Position numbers and translations under genes: made by a program. From Oleiharenicola lentus (GTDB taxonomy: Bacteria; Verrucomicrobiota; Verrucomicrobiia; Opitutales; Opitutaceae), in NCBI RefSeq assembly GCF_004118375.1, contig NZ_SDHX01000002.1:1105001-1169000 (forward strand): a stretch of DNA of 64,000 bases. Direction: 5' to 3'. The notes under the pieces are model-generated. The model did not search any database and had not been told where the DNA came from. It saw nothing but the letters and a program-made list of their open reading frames with translations. Of the stretch, positions 7,812 to 16,469 are shown piece after piece (positions within the stretch are counted from its first letter, which is position 1; each line of letters begins with the position of its first letter).

Positions 7812-9406
7812 GTCCCCTCCCGCTGCAGTTCGAGTTTCACGGGCTGGCCGTCGGCGCCGATGCGGCGCACGCGCACGGCCATGCCGGGCTTGCCGGGAAG
7901 CTTCACCTTCCGGCCGGCAGCGTCGCCGAAGTGGTAGTTGTTGAGCTTCTTGGTCACGAACTCGCCCTCGACGGGCGTCACGGTCATGGCCCAGGTGTCG
8001 ATGACGTCCACGACGTAGCGCTGGCCGTCCTCGACGCCGTTCTTGTAGAGCTTGAAGGTCCATTCGGTCGGCTGCGCGCGGCCGAAATAGGTCAGGTAGT
8101 AGGTCCCGTGCACGCCGCCGGTGTTCGGGTCCTGCCACTTGTCGATCGGATCAATCCCCTGCGCGGGACCGTCCTCGAGAATTTTGCGCAGGAAGGCGAG
8201 GCGGGGCGCGCTCTGGCCCCTCAGCGTGCCGCCGAAGGACGTCCAAGTGTCCTCGTTGACGAGGAAGTAGTCGCCGTGGCCGACGTAGGTGCCGGCGACG
8301 GTGCCGCACCAGAAGCGGTGCACCATCTCCTCGCCGCTGAGATCGCCCCAACGATAGGGGCTGCTGCCCTCGTATTTGACCTCGTCATAGACGACCGGCC
8401 GGCGCCAGACGCCGCGATACATCTCGGCGCGGCCGGGCTCCTCGACGGCGGCGCCGTTCTGGATCGAGGCGTGCGTGACCCAGGGCTGGTTGTTGTCGTA
8501 GAGCAGCGAGCCGTTGTGGATCGAGCGGAGGTGGTTGTAGGGATCGACGGCCTGGACCAGCTCGCCGATCCGCGTCCATTCGGGTTCGGTCTTCACCCGC
8601 TGGAAGTCGTATTCGTTGGCCAGCGACCACCAGATGTTCCGGTAGGCGCCGAGCCGGGCGATGACATAGCGCACATAGCGCTCGTCGGAAGCGGCGTCCA
8701 TGCTCTCAAAGCCGAATTTGCCGTAGGGGTTGAACAAAATCACGTCGGCCTCGATGCCGAGGTCGCGCAGCTGGCCGATGCGTTTCTCCAGGTGGCGGAA
8801 ATACTCGGGGTTGAAGCGGGTGAAGTCCCAGCTGGTCGGCGGCGTGCCGACGAAGGGCCAGCGCGGCGGGGCGAATGAATTCTGGTAGGGCGTGGGCTGC
8901 GGCGTGAGCAGCATGCGGATCTTGTTGAAGGGCGCGCTCGCAAGCGTCTTCAGCGTCTCCTCCTGCACCGCCTCGGGCGTGTCGGTCCAGTTGTAGATCG
9001 TGGTGCCGATCTGCTTGAACGGCGTGCCGTCGGCATAGGCAAAGTGGAAGGTGTGGGCCACGCGCACGGGGCCGTGGTTGCCCTTGGCCGGCGGCGTCAC
9101 GACAAAGCTGCCGAGCTTGCCGGTCAGCGGCCAGCGGTTGGCCTTCGTCTCGTATTTCCACTCGCCGGTGGCGGACGGCATGAAGCGGACCTTGTAGCTG
9201 CCGTCGCCGTCGTAGAAGCCGGGCACTTCGACGGTGGTCGCACCGTTGGTGAACACCGCGCCGAAGCGCACTTCGGTGAACGGGTTGCCCTCGCTCGGGC
9301 CCTTGAGCTCGAGCTCGAAGATGCCCCATTTTTCAACAGTGACGGGCGCGGCGTTGAGCAGGGCGGCGCCCAGACTCAGGAGGGAGAGGAGACGGAGGAG
9401 TTTCAT
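7808..9406 (-). CDS. DUF5060/DUF5605 secreted glycosidase (GH140-like TIM barrel)
   Basis: 532 residues with a signal peptide (MKLLRLLSLLSLGAALLNA). An N-terminal immunoglobulin-like DUF5060 domain (VEKWGIFELELKG...) precedes a TIM barrel with family-typical segments such as FKQIGTTIYNWTD, NIWWSLANEYDF (candidate acid/base Glu near residue 258) and YDEVKYEG (candidate nucleophile Glu), then a DUF5605-like C-terminal beta domain. Relatives include GH140 apiosidases of rhamnogalacturonan-II degradation, but the exact activity is not assigned here. The start was set at ATG 9406 because it begins the signal peptide; the frame is open further upstream only through a palindromic repeat. Its TGA overlaps the GH43-like start. 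Confidence 0.82.
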   Translation of the reverse strand: MKLLRLLSLLSLGAALLNAAPVTVEKWGIFELELKGPSEGNPFTEVRFGAVFTNGATTVEVPGFYDGDGSYKVRFMPSATGEWKYETKANRWPLTGKLGSFVVTPPAKGNHGPVRVAHTFHFAYADGTPFKQIGTTIYNWTDTPEAVQEETLKTLASAPFNKIRMLLTPQPTPYQNSFAPPRWPFVGTPPTSWDFTRFNPEYFRHLEKRIGQLRDLGIEADVILFNPYGKFGFESMDAASDERYVRYVIARLGAYRNIWWSLANEYDFQRVKTEPEWTRIGELVQAVDPYNHLRSIHNGSLLYDNNQPWVTHASIQNGAAVEEPGRAEMYRGVWRRPVVYDEVKYEGSSPYRWGDLSGEEMVHRFWCGTVAGTYVGHGDYFLVNEDTWTSFGGTLRGQSAPRLAFLRKILEDGPAQGIDPIDKWQDPNTGGVHGTYYLTYFGRAQPTEWTFKLYKNGVEDGQRYVVDVIDTWAMTVTPVEGEFVTKKLNNYHFGDAAGRKVKLPGKPGMAVRVRRIGADGQPVKLELQREGT

Positions 9407-9464
9407 GGGGAAAGAGGGCTGGTGGATGGCAGATGCAGAAGTTGATACAAGAGCCACGTCACCT

Positions 9465-9546
9465 GTCATTCTGAGCGGAGCGAAGAATCCAGCGGCACGT
9501 TCGCTAGCGTGCATGCTCTTGGATTCTTCGCTGCGCTCAGAATGAC
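9465..9546. repeat. Family A palindromic repeat (copy 2)
   Basis: GTCATTCTGAGCGGAGCGAA ... inverted end AGAATGAC, in the 175-nt gap between the DUF6298 and DUF5060 genes. It can fold into a long hairpin in the polycistronic transcript. Confidence 0.85.
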
Positions 9547-9581
9547 AGGCAGGGTCATGACCATTTGATCGAAAGGGGCGC

Positions 9582-12362
9582 TCACGGCTGCACGTCCCCC
9601 GCCTGGTCCAGGCCGGTGATCACGGCCTTGCCGGGGAACTTCGCGCGGTATTCCTGCGCCATCGCGCGGATCGAGGCGGCGCTCGGGCGTCCGCCCTTCC
9701 ATTGGCGCAGGTGCTGGCGCGGCGCGAGCGACATTCCGCCGGCGGGGGCGAACTCCTCGCCCTTGTCGGTGCGGAACCAGTAGGTCAGGTCGATCACGTC
9801 CACCACCGCGCCGCGCACCGGATCGGCGAGGATGGCGTCCTGCACGTCCTTGGTCGCGCTGAGGGCGATGAGCGGCTGCTGGCCGGTCTCGCGCTCCCAC
9901 TCGGCGACGACCTCGAGCCAGAACTGCATGAAATGGAGCGGGCCGGTGTTTTCGGCGCTGAGCGTGTGGATGACGTTCGGCTCGTCGGCCAGGCTCGCGA
10001 GGCACTGCCGGATGTAGGCGCGGTGCAGCGCGCGGTAGGCCGGTTCGGCGAGGTCGTAGAACGCATCGGCCATCTTGATCGTGTCGCCGGTGAACGGCGG
10101 CGGTTCGGGAAACGGCGTGCCGTTGACGTTGTTCACCGGGCGCCACGGCGAATCCACCCAGTGCGCGCCCGACTCGATGATGTTGTGCTGGAAGTACATT
10201 TCGTTGATCAGCACGACACCCTCGCGGCGTGCCTCGGCGGCGAAGGCCTTCAGCCGGCCGAAATACCACGGGTTGTATTTCGTCAGGTCATAGCGGCTGA
10301 GTCCGTCCCACGCCTTCCCCTGCCCGCTCCGCGCGAAGGGCTGCTCGAAGAACGGCGGCCACACGTCGGCATCCGGCCGGCGGATCATCTGGTGGTCGAT
10401 GCGGCGGCGGTCATACCAGAGTCCGTAGTGGTGACGGAGCACCGCGGCGCCCTCGCGCTTCATGCGCGCCACGACGGCGGGAATCTCATCGGTCAGCCCC
10501 GTGCCGGTGCGGCCGGGCGCCCAGCGCGTGATCGCGGGGCCGGGTTCGGAGGCGCGCGCCGGTTCGAGCCGGCCCAGCCACCAGGCCAGGGCCTGCTCCT
10601 TGCCGGAGAGGCGCTCCCCGCCGACGGTGAGCACGCCGTTCACGAGGGCGAGCGGCTTGCCGGAAGTTGCGACGCTTTCGGAGCCAACCCGCGCTCCGCG
10701 CGGGTTCCACCTTTCCAAATTCGCGGCGGCGGCCGGATAGATTCTCTTTTCCAACGTGACCAGCGCGGCCGGGCCGGAGCGCTCGGCGAGCTGCGCGCGG
10801 TAAAGCGACGCGGGATTGGCGAATTCGTTGGTGCCGCTCCAGCGTCCGTCGCCCACGTATTGCGCCCAGACCGCCACCACCCAGTTGTGCGCGCCAGGGG
10901 GCTGGCGGCTGATGATGACGCTGGCCTCGGTCTGCCAGATCATGGAATTCGCCGCCGCCCAACCCACGCCCTGGTTGAAGGTCTCCAGATTGTCCTGCCG
11001 CAACACGCCGCCGTCGAGCTTCACGCCGTCGAAGAGCAGGCCGGAACTCCACGCACCGATCGAGCCGCTGAAGCTGCTCATGCCGGTCGCGATGCAGTCG
11101 AGGAACACCACCGGACCGGCCGTTTGGTAACCGGTCGTGAAATCGTTCCGCCCCTGCTCGCTCCGGCAGCGCAGGAAGAGGACCTGCTGCCCGCGCGCGT
11201 GGAAGGCCATGCGCCGGTAACCGGCATTCTCCGAAACCGGCGCGAGCGAGGCACTGTCCTGCACCGTCACGCGGGCCACGCGCGCGCCGACCTGCACGGC
11301 CGAGCCGGCAAAATGAACGGCCGTCACATCCGCCACCCAGCCGTCGCGCACGGCGTGCAGGTCAATCGCGTTCCACGCGTGCTGCTCGTCGAGTGGGTTG
11401 GCGCGGTCGTAGTCGGCTTCGCAACGCAGGTTCTCCACCCCGACGTCGCTCAGGTAACCCGTCTCGGCGTAAGGCGTGACTTTGCCGCCGCCGAGCTTCG
11501 CGTCGAGCGAGGTGGTGAGCGGGGTATCGAGCGTGATCTTGTCGCCCTTGATCGCCGTGATCACCCGGTCCCAGCGGATGTTCACCGTGCCGGGTTTCCA
11601 CAGATAGGGCTGCCGGGCCGGGGCGACATCCATCCCGAGCTGCGCGAGCCATTCGGCCGGACTCGGCCGCTCGATCGTCACGCTCTGCCCCACGGCCAGC
11701 CCGGTGGCGTCAGCCACGCGGAGCTGCGTCGCGCCGACCGGCACATAGTCGTCCGCCACGGCGCGCGCGGAGGCGAGGTCCTTGCGCTCGTAGCGCCCGG
11801 CCACCTCGATCAAGGGGCGGCGGTCGGTGCCGGTCGCGACCAGGACCGTGCCGTCGGGGCCGGAACCTGCGCCGCGCAGCACGACGCCGCTGGCGGTGAT
11901 TTTCAGCTGACCGGCAATTTCATAACGACCGGCCTCCAGTTGCACCGCGCCGCGCTGTCCTGAAGCGTCAGGCGCCAGCGCGGAAACATGGTCGAGAGCC
12001 GCCTGAATGCGCGCGCCGTCTTCACCCTCGGCCGGAGCCACCAAAATCCTGGCGGGCAACATCGGCAGCGGCACGCCGCCGCCGCGGTAGCCGGCATGCG
12101 AATAATCCGGCACGCGGTCACCACGCGCGAGAGTTTCATAGACGAGCTTGCCGTCCTTGCCCGGCGCCACCGGCGAGGGAAATTCCTTGGCCAAGGCCAT
12201 GGCCCCCACCCAACCGGCCAAACTCAAGATACCTGTCATCCTGAGCGCAGCGAAGGATCCAGTTCGATTGACGCCCCTGGATGGGAGTAGGGCACGTTCC
12301 GCTGGATTCTTCGCTGCGCTCAGAATGACAGTCGGTGAGGATCTCTGGAAAGTGTGCCTCAT
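9582..12362 (-). CDS. Beta-helix plus DUF6298 glycosidase-like protein
   Basis: 926-residue exported two-part protein. The first half is a right-handed beta-helix of the pectate-lyase superfamily (repeated VxLxxxxxxTVxD strands, DCIATGMSSFSGS). The second half resembles a glycoside-hydrolase barrel of the DUF6298 type (RREGVVLINEMYFQHN, HTLSAENTGPLHF, ALSATKDVQ), which could carry a second activity. The ATG at 12362 overlaps the upstream stop (ATGA). A family A repeat supplies residues about 11-42, and the hydrophobic export signal (MTGILSLAGWVGAMALA) starts at an internal ATG (12239) created by the repeat end. The substrate is inferred to be pectic from the neighbours; no catalytic residue was assigned. 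Confidence 0.8.
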   Translation of the reverse strand: MRHTFQRSSPTVILSAAKNPAERALLPSRGVNRTGSFAALRMTGILSLAGWVGAMALAKEFPSPVAPGKDGKLVYETLARGDRVPDYSHAGYRGGGVPLPMLPARILVAPAEGEDGARIQAALDHVSALAPDASGQRGAVQLEAGRYEIAGQLKITASGVVLRGAGSGPDGTVLVATGTDRRPLIEVAGRYERKDLASARAVADDYVPVGATQLRVADATGLAVGQSVTIERPSPAEWLAQLGMDVAPARQPYLWKPGTVNIRWDRVITAIKGDKITLDTPLTTSLDAKLGGGKVTPYAETGYLSDVGVENLRCEADYDRANPLDEQHAWNAIDLHAVRDGWVADVTAVHFAGSAVQVGARVARVTVQDSASLAPVSENAGYRRMAFHARGQQVLFLRCRSEQGRNDFTTGYQTAGPVVFLDCIATGMSSFSGSIGAWSSGLLFDGVKLDGGVLRQDNLETFNQGVGWAAANSMIWQTEASVIISRQPPGAHNWVVAVWAQYVGDGRWSGTNEFANPASLYRAQLAERSGPAALVTLEKRIYPAAAANLERWNPRGARVGSESVATSGKPLALVNGVLTVGGERLSGKEQALAWWLGRLEPARASEPGPAITRWAPGRTGTGLTDEIPAVVARMKREGAAVLRHHYGLWYDRRRIDHQMIRRPDADVWPPFFEQPFARSGQGKAWDGLSRYDLTKYNPWYFGRLKAFAAEARREGVVLINEMYFQHNIIESGAHWVDSPWRPVNNVNGTPFPEPPPFTGDTIKMADAFYDLAEPAYRALHRAYIRQCLASLADEPNVIHTLSAENTGPLHFMQFWLEVVAEWERETGQQPLIALSATKDVQDAILADPVRGAVVDVIDLTYWFRTDKGEEFAPAGGMSLAPRQHLRQWKGGRPSAASIRAMAQEYRAKFPGKAVITGLDQAGDVQP
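12235..12329. repeat. Family A palindromic repeat (copy 3), in frame in DUF6298 gene
   Basis: GTCATCCTGAGCGCAGCGAA ... TCGCTGCGCTCAGAATGAC. Translated in frame between the coupled start codon and the signal peptide, the same arrangement as at 7687-7780. Confidence 0.85.
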
Positions 12363-13897
12363 GGCAGTTTGCCGGTGACGCGCTGGAGCTTGGCAGCCTT
12401 GGCCACGACCTGGCCATCCACAATCACCTGCAACCCCGCGCCGCGGCCGAAGCGCTGGCCGTCCTTGTCCCAAAGGATTGTCACGTCGCGGCCGTGGTAG
12501 CGCACGTTCTCGAGGCAGAACCAGTCCCATGTCCCTTCCGGCAGCAGCGGGGCGACCTCGATGACGTTGTCGGCGCGCGGACGCAGGCCGGCGAGGCCCG
12601 TGATGAGCAGGTCGGCGTAGGTGGAGTGGTTGTAATAGAAGCTGCGCGGGTCGCGGCCCTTCAGCCAGGCACCGGTGGACTCGTCCTGGTATTCCCCGAG
12701 GTAGGGCAGGCCGTCATAGACGTGGCTGCGGGTGTAGGTGACAAAGGCGTCGAACCAGTCGCGGTTGGTCACCGCGTTCTGCGGGTAATCGCGCAGCACG
12801 TTGCCGAGCGCGGTGAGCGTCTGCGACGTGGCGAAGGGCCAGACCGCTCCGTCCCATTCGCAGGTGCCGGTGCCGTGCGTGCGGAACTTCGGGTGCCGCC
12901 GCTCCGCCGTCGTGAGGCCCCACGGCGCCTTGAACCCCTTTTCGTCGGTGAGCTGCTTCCAGGCAACCTCGTAGCCTCGGCCCGTCTCCGGTAGGTGAAA
13001 ATACCACGGGATGAACCCGATGGCCTCGCGAACGGCGATGGGCTGGAGCTCCTCGGTGACCGAACCGAAAAACTGCAGCTCCGGATTCCAAAGCGTCTTT
13101 TGCGCGAGCGAACGCAGGTGCGCGGCCTTGGCGGCAAATTCCTCGGCCAGTTCCGTGCGGCCGGCGCGGCGCGCGATCTCGGCGAGCGCGGTGGCGTTGC
13201 CGAACATGTAAACACTGATCGTGGGGCGCACGTTCTTCACCTTCCGGCCGCCGCTGATGGACTCCTCCATCGCGTCCCACACGTCGGCCTGCCAGAAGAG
13301 ACCGTCGGGGCGCATGCGCTCCGTCTCCCAGCGGCGGTAGTCCGCGACGAGTTCGTCGAGGAGCCCGGTGAGCGTGGCCGTGTCCTGCGTCACGAGCCAG
13401 CGCGACCACAGCGCGTGGTGCAGCCATTGCGAGTAGCGGTGAAACCGTTCCTCGGGCTGGCCGTCCTTCCCGCGCAGCCAGAACCGCACGTAGTCGTCGT
13501 GCCAGGCCTGGTTCCGCAGCCAGCGGCCCTCCATCAGGTGGTGGCCAAGCGCGCTGCTCACGGGCCGCTCGCGCGTGATGAACTCGGTGAACACCCAGCG
13601 GCCGGTGCCCGCGTCACGCCGCAGGTGCTTGCGCAGCGCCCACCAGCGGAACCAGTAAGTCTCCTCCAGCTGCGCGTCGGGGCACGCGAAGCGCGGCACG
13701 TTCGCCTCGAGCCAGGCCTGCGCCTCGGCATTGGGCACGGCGTTCACCACCGTCTCCGGTTCCATCGTGTTGAACTTCGCGATGTGCGGCGCGAAGGCCG
13801 CGGCGGACACGAGCGGGGTCTGGTCCGCGGCGGTCGCACAGCCGGACAGAAACAGCAGGGCGCAGGACAGCAGGCTCAGGCGGGGCAGAAACATCAC
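12359..13897 (-). CDS. Six-hairpin glycosidase lipoprotein (MGH1-like)
   Basis: 512-residue lipoprotein with a lipobox LFLSGC (acylated Cys at residue 20), so probably membrane-anchored. The body looks like an (alpha/alpha)6 toroid of the trehalase/mannosylglycerate-hydrolase type (HLMEGRWLRNQAWHDDYVRFWLRG, DGLFWQADVWDAMEESISG, GTCEWDGAVWPFATSQTLTAL, YNHSTYADLLITGL), followed by a small C-terminal beta domain. It is the first gene of the minus-strand pectin operon, and its promoter should lie in 13898-14241. Substrate is not predictable beyond a likely oligosaccharide from pectin side chains. Confidence 0.8.
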   Translation of the reverse strand: MMFLPRLSLLSCALLFLSGCATAADQTPLVSAAAFAPHIAKFNTMEPETVVNAVPNAEAQAWLEANVPRFACPDAQLEETYWFRWWALRKHLRRDAGTGRWVFTEFITRERPVSSALGHHLMEGRWLRNQAWHDDYVRFWLRGKDGQPEERFHRYSQWLHHALWSRWLVTQDTATLTGLLDELVADYRRWETERMRPDGLFWQADVWDAMEESISGGRKVKNVRPTISVYMFGNATALAEIARRAGRTELAEEFAAKAAHLRSLAQKTLWNPELQFFGSVTEELQPIAVREAIGFIPWYFHLPETGRGYEVAWKQLTDEKGFKAPWGLTTAERRHPKFRTHGTGTCEWDGAVWPFATSQTLTALGNVLRDYPQNAVTNRDWFDAFVTYTRSHVYDGLPYLGEYQDESTGAWLKGRDPRSFYYNHSTYADLLITGLAGLRPRADNVIEVAPLLPEGTWDWFCLENVRYHGRDVTILWDKDGQRFGRGAGLQVIVDGQVVAKAAKLQRVTGKLP

Positions 13898-14241
13898 GGG
13901 GAGGGTAGCGGCGTGGAGCGCCAGGGTTTTAACGCAACAGCCTATCTAACCACTCCTTTCATTTCTGCCACGATGAAGAAAATTATCTCCGGTATCATAA
14001 CCCTCCGCGCCCGCGGCCTTGGTCTCGCCCGCGTCCGCGTCCGCCGGAGCGGAGCGGGCCGCTTCGCTGACTCGCACGCTGTCAGCGATTAACACGCCCG
14101 CGCCTCCCAATCCCGTTGCGGCCGCGCCCGTCGGCCCGCGAGGCGGGTGCCGCGGAAACTTTTTTCACGCGCGACGCGCGAAAACTTTCTGCGGTTGCCA
14201 AAGCCGGATGCGGGGATTCTGGCTACTCCACCCCACCCCGC
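13898..14241. promoter_or_regulatory. Divergent intergenic region between the pectin and sugar-acid operons
   Basis: 344 nt separating two divergent operons, so both promoters should be here. Visible features are an AT-richer patch around 13955-14000 and a direct repeat of AAACTTT (about 14156-14192) flanking a GCGCGACGCGCG palindrome. No sigma-70 boxes were assigned with confidence. A 39-codon Arg-rich ORF at 13973-14092 is probably fortuitous. Confidence 0.4.
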
Positions 14242-15375
14242 ATGATTGTTCCGACTGCCATCACGCTGCTGCAGCCGCCGCGCATTCACTTCGGCGCGGG
14301 CTGCGCCGTGGAGGCGTGCGCCGCGCTCGCCCGCGCGGGCCATCGCCGCGTCTTCGTCATCACTTCGCCTTCCGTGCGGACCCCCGCCGATGCGCTCGCA
14401 TCGCCGTTGCGCGCGGCCGGGGCCGCGATCGAGACGGTCACCGGCGTGCCGCCCGAGCCGACACTCGCCTGCTGCGAGCAATTGCGGGCCGCGGCGAAAG
14501 CCTTTGCCCCCGACCTCGTGCTCGCCGTCGGCGGCGGCAGCGTGCTCGACGTGGCCAAGCTCGTCGCCGCGCTGCACGACCGCGCGGAACCGGCCTCCGC
14601 TTTCTACGGCGTCAACGTGCTCGCCGGCCGCCGCACCGCCCTGGCCTGCGTGCCGACCACCGCCGGCACCGGCAGCGAGGTCTCGCCCAATGCCCTGCTC
14701 TTCGACGAGGCCGCCGTCGCGAAGAAGGCCGTGATCAGCCCGGCCCTCGTGCCCGATGTCGCCATCGTGGATCCGTCGCTGATGCTTTCGCTCCCGCCGG
14801 CCCTCACCGCCACCACCGGCCTCGACGCGCTCACGCACTGCCTCGAGACCTATGCCAACCGCGCCGCCCACCCGGCCGTGGATCTGCACTCGCTCGAGGG
14901 CGTGCGGCTCATCGGCGCGCATCTCGCGCGCAGCGTGGCCGACGGCTCCGATCTTGCGGCGCGCACCGCCGTCGCCCTCGGCAGCCTCTACGGCGGCCTC
15001 GGCCTCGGCCCGGTCAACACCGCCGGCGTCCACGCCCTCGCCTACCCGCTCGGCGGCGAGTTTCACCTGGCCCACGGCCTGTCCATCGCGCTGCTGCTGC
15101 CGCACGTCGTTCGCTTCAACCTGCCCGCGCTGCCCGCACGCCACGCGGCGCTGGCCGATGCCCTCGGTTGCGCGACAACCGCGGACCTGCCCGACCGGCT
15201 CCAGCAGCTCGTGGCCGCCTGCGGGATCGACGCCCGCCTCTCCGCCCACGGCATCCCGCGCGACGCGCTGCCGCGCATGGCCGACGCCGGCATTCAGGTC
15301 ACCCGCCTCCTGAAGAACAACCCGCGCGAGGTCACCCGCGCCGACGCCCTGCGTATCTACGAAGCCGCTTTCTGA
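14242..15375 (+). CDS. Iron-containing alcohol dehydrogenase family protein
   Basis: 377-residue cytoplasmic NAD(P)-dependent group III alcohol dehydrogenase. Visible landmarks are VGGGSVLDVAKL near residue 96 (nucleotide binding), PTTAGTGSEVSP near 140, and GLDALTHCLETY and HALAYPLGGEFHLAHG, which contain the metal-binding His residues. The start ATG 14242 directly precedes the compact IVPTAITLLQPPRIHFGAG N-terminus; longer versions have no family similarity. First gene of the plus-strand sugar-acid operon, 1 nt from the DapA-like gene. It may reduce or oxidise an aldehyde intermediate produced by that aldolase; this is inference from context. Confidence 0.88.
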   Translation: MIVPTAITLLQPPRIHFGAGCAVEACAALARAGHRRVFVITSPSVRTPADALASPLRAAGAAIETVTGVPPEPTLACCEQLRAAAKAFAPDLVLAVGGGSVLDVAKLVAALHDRAEPASAFYGVNVLAGRRTALACVPTTAGTGSEVSPNALLFDEAAVAKKAVISPALVPDVAIVDPSLMLSLPPALTATTGLDALTHCLETYANRAAHPAVDLHSLEGVRLIGAHLARSVADGSDLAARTAVALGSLYGGLGLGPVNTAGVHALAYPLGGEFHLAHGLSIALLLPHVVRFNLPALPARHAALADALGCATTADLPDRLQQLVAACGIDARLSAHGIPRDALPRMADAGIQVTRLLKNNPREVTRADALRIYEAAF

Positions 15376-15376
15376 C

Positions 15377-16276
15377 ATGACTTCCTTTCCCCGCCATCAT
15401 GGCGTGATCGTCCCCCTGGTCACGCCCGTCCAACCCGACGGTTCCCTCGACGAGGCCGCCGCCGAACGCCTCGTGGACCACCTCGCGAGCAACGGCTGCG
15501 GCATGCTCGTGCTCGGCACCACCGGCGAGGTTGCCTCCCTGCCCGCCGCCCTGCGCCTGCGCTACGTCGAGATCGCCGTGCGCGTCGCGGCCAAGCGCAC
15601 CCCCGTCTTCGCCTGCCCGGCGTCGAACTGCGTCAGCTTCTCCCTTGAGTCGGGCAATGCCTACCTGAAGGCCGGCGTGGACGCCGTCGTCGGGATTCTG
15701 CCCAACTACTACAAGCTCGAGGCCGCCGAGATGCTTGCCTACTTCGAGCGCCTCGCCGACGGCATCCGCGGCCCGCTGATGATCTACAACATGCCCGCGA
15801 CGACCGGCATGTCGCTCCCGCTGGACGTGATCGAGACGCTCGCCCGTCGGTCGAACGTCACCGGCCTCAAGGACTCCGAGGGCACCGCCGGCCGGCGCGA
15901 GGAAGTCGCGAAACGCTTCGGCGGACGTCCGGACTTCTCGCTCTTCATGGGCATCGCCGCGCACTCGATCCCGGCCCTGCGCCTCGGCTTCGACGGCCTC
16001 GTGCCCAGCGGCGGCAACCTCTACCCGGAACGCTGGTCCGCGCTCTACCAAGCCGCCCGCGCCGGCGACTGGGCCAAGGCCGAGCAGCTCCAGACGCAGC
16101 TCGACGCCATCGGCGCCGTCTTCCAGCGCAACCGCACCCTCGGCCAGTCGCTCGCCGCCCTCAAGGCCGGCCTCGGCCTGCGCGGACTTTGCGGTCCCGC
16201 CATGGTGCCACCCCTCCTCCCGCTGAGCGCCGCCGACCAGGAAGCCGTCCGCGCCGAACTCGTGCGGTTGGGCTAA
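15377..16276 (+). CDS. DapA-family (dihydrodipicolinate synthase-like) aldolase
   Basis: 299-residue class I pyruvate-type aldolase of the DHDPS/NAL/KDG family. It has GTTGE at about residues 47-51, the Tyr of MIYNMP near 136 and the Schiff-base Lys in GLKDSEG near 164. The position in a sugar-acid catabolic operon beside DUF1537 and PdxA2-like genes argues for cleavage of a 2-keto-3-deoxy sugar acid rather than lysine biosynthesis. Starts 1 nt after the dehydrogenase stop. The specific substrate cannot be read from the sequence. Confidence 0.88.
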   Translation: MTSFPRHHGVIVPLVTPVQPDGSLDEAAAERLVDHLASNGCGMLVLGTTGEVASLPAALRLRYVEIAVRVAAKRTPVFACPASNCVSFSLESGNAYLKAGVDAVVGILPNYYKLEAAEMLAYFERLADGIRGPLMIYNMPATTGMSLPLDVIETLARRSNVTGLKDSEGTAGRREEVAKRFGGRPDFSLFMGIAAHSIPALRLGFDGLVPSGGNLYPERWSALYQAARAGDWAKAEQLQTQLDAIGAVFQRNRTLGQSLAALKAGLGLRGLCGPAMVPPLLPLSAADQEAVRAELVRLG

Positions 16277-16324
16277 ACTCAACCTGTCTCCTCTGTCCCG
16301 ATGAACCAGTCACCTTACCCTTCC

Positions 16325-16407
16325 GTCATCCTGAGCCGTGCGAAGGATCCACGGGAAAGGACCTGCTCTCGCCCCGGTCTTGGATCCTTCGCGCGGCTCA
16401 GGATGAC
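16325..16407. repeat. Family A palindromic repeat (copy 4)
   Basis: GTCATCCTGAGCCGTGCGAA ... GCGCGGCTCAGGATGAC in the 193-nt gap between the aldolase and kinase genes. Confidence 0.85.
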
Positions 16408-16469
16408 AGCAGCGAGACTTGGGTCTTCATCGGTGGGAAACTGCCTTCTTGCCTAATCAGACTCTGTCC

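Noticed and set aside
13973-14092. 39-codon ORF (MKKIISGIITLRARG...)
   Set aside because: Arg-rich tail follows GC-rich sequence, no ribosome site, no known relative; likely fortuitous in a promoter region.
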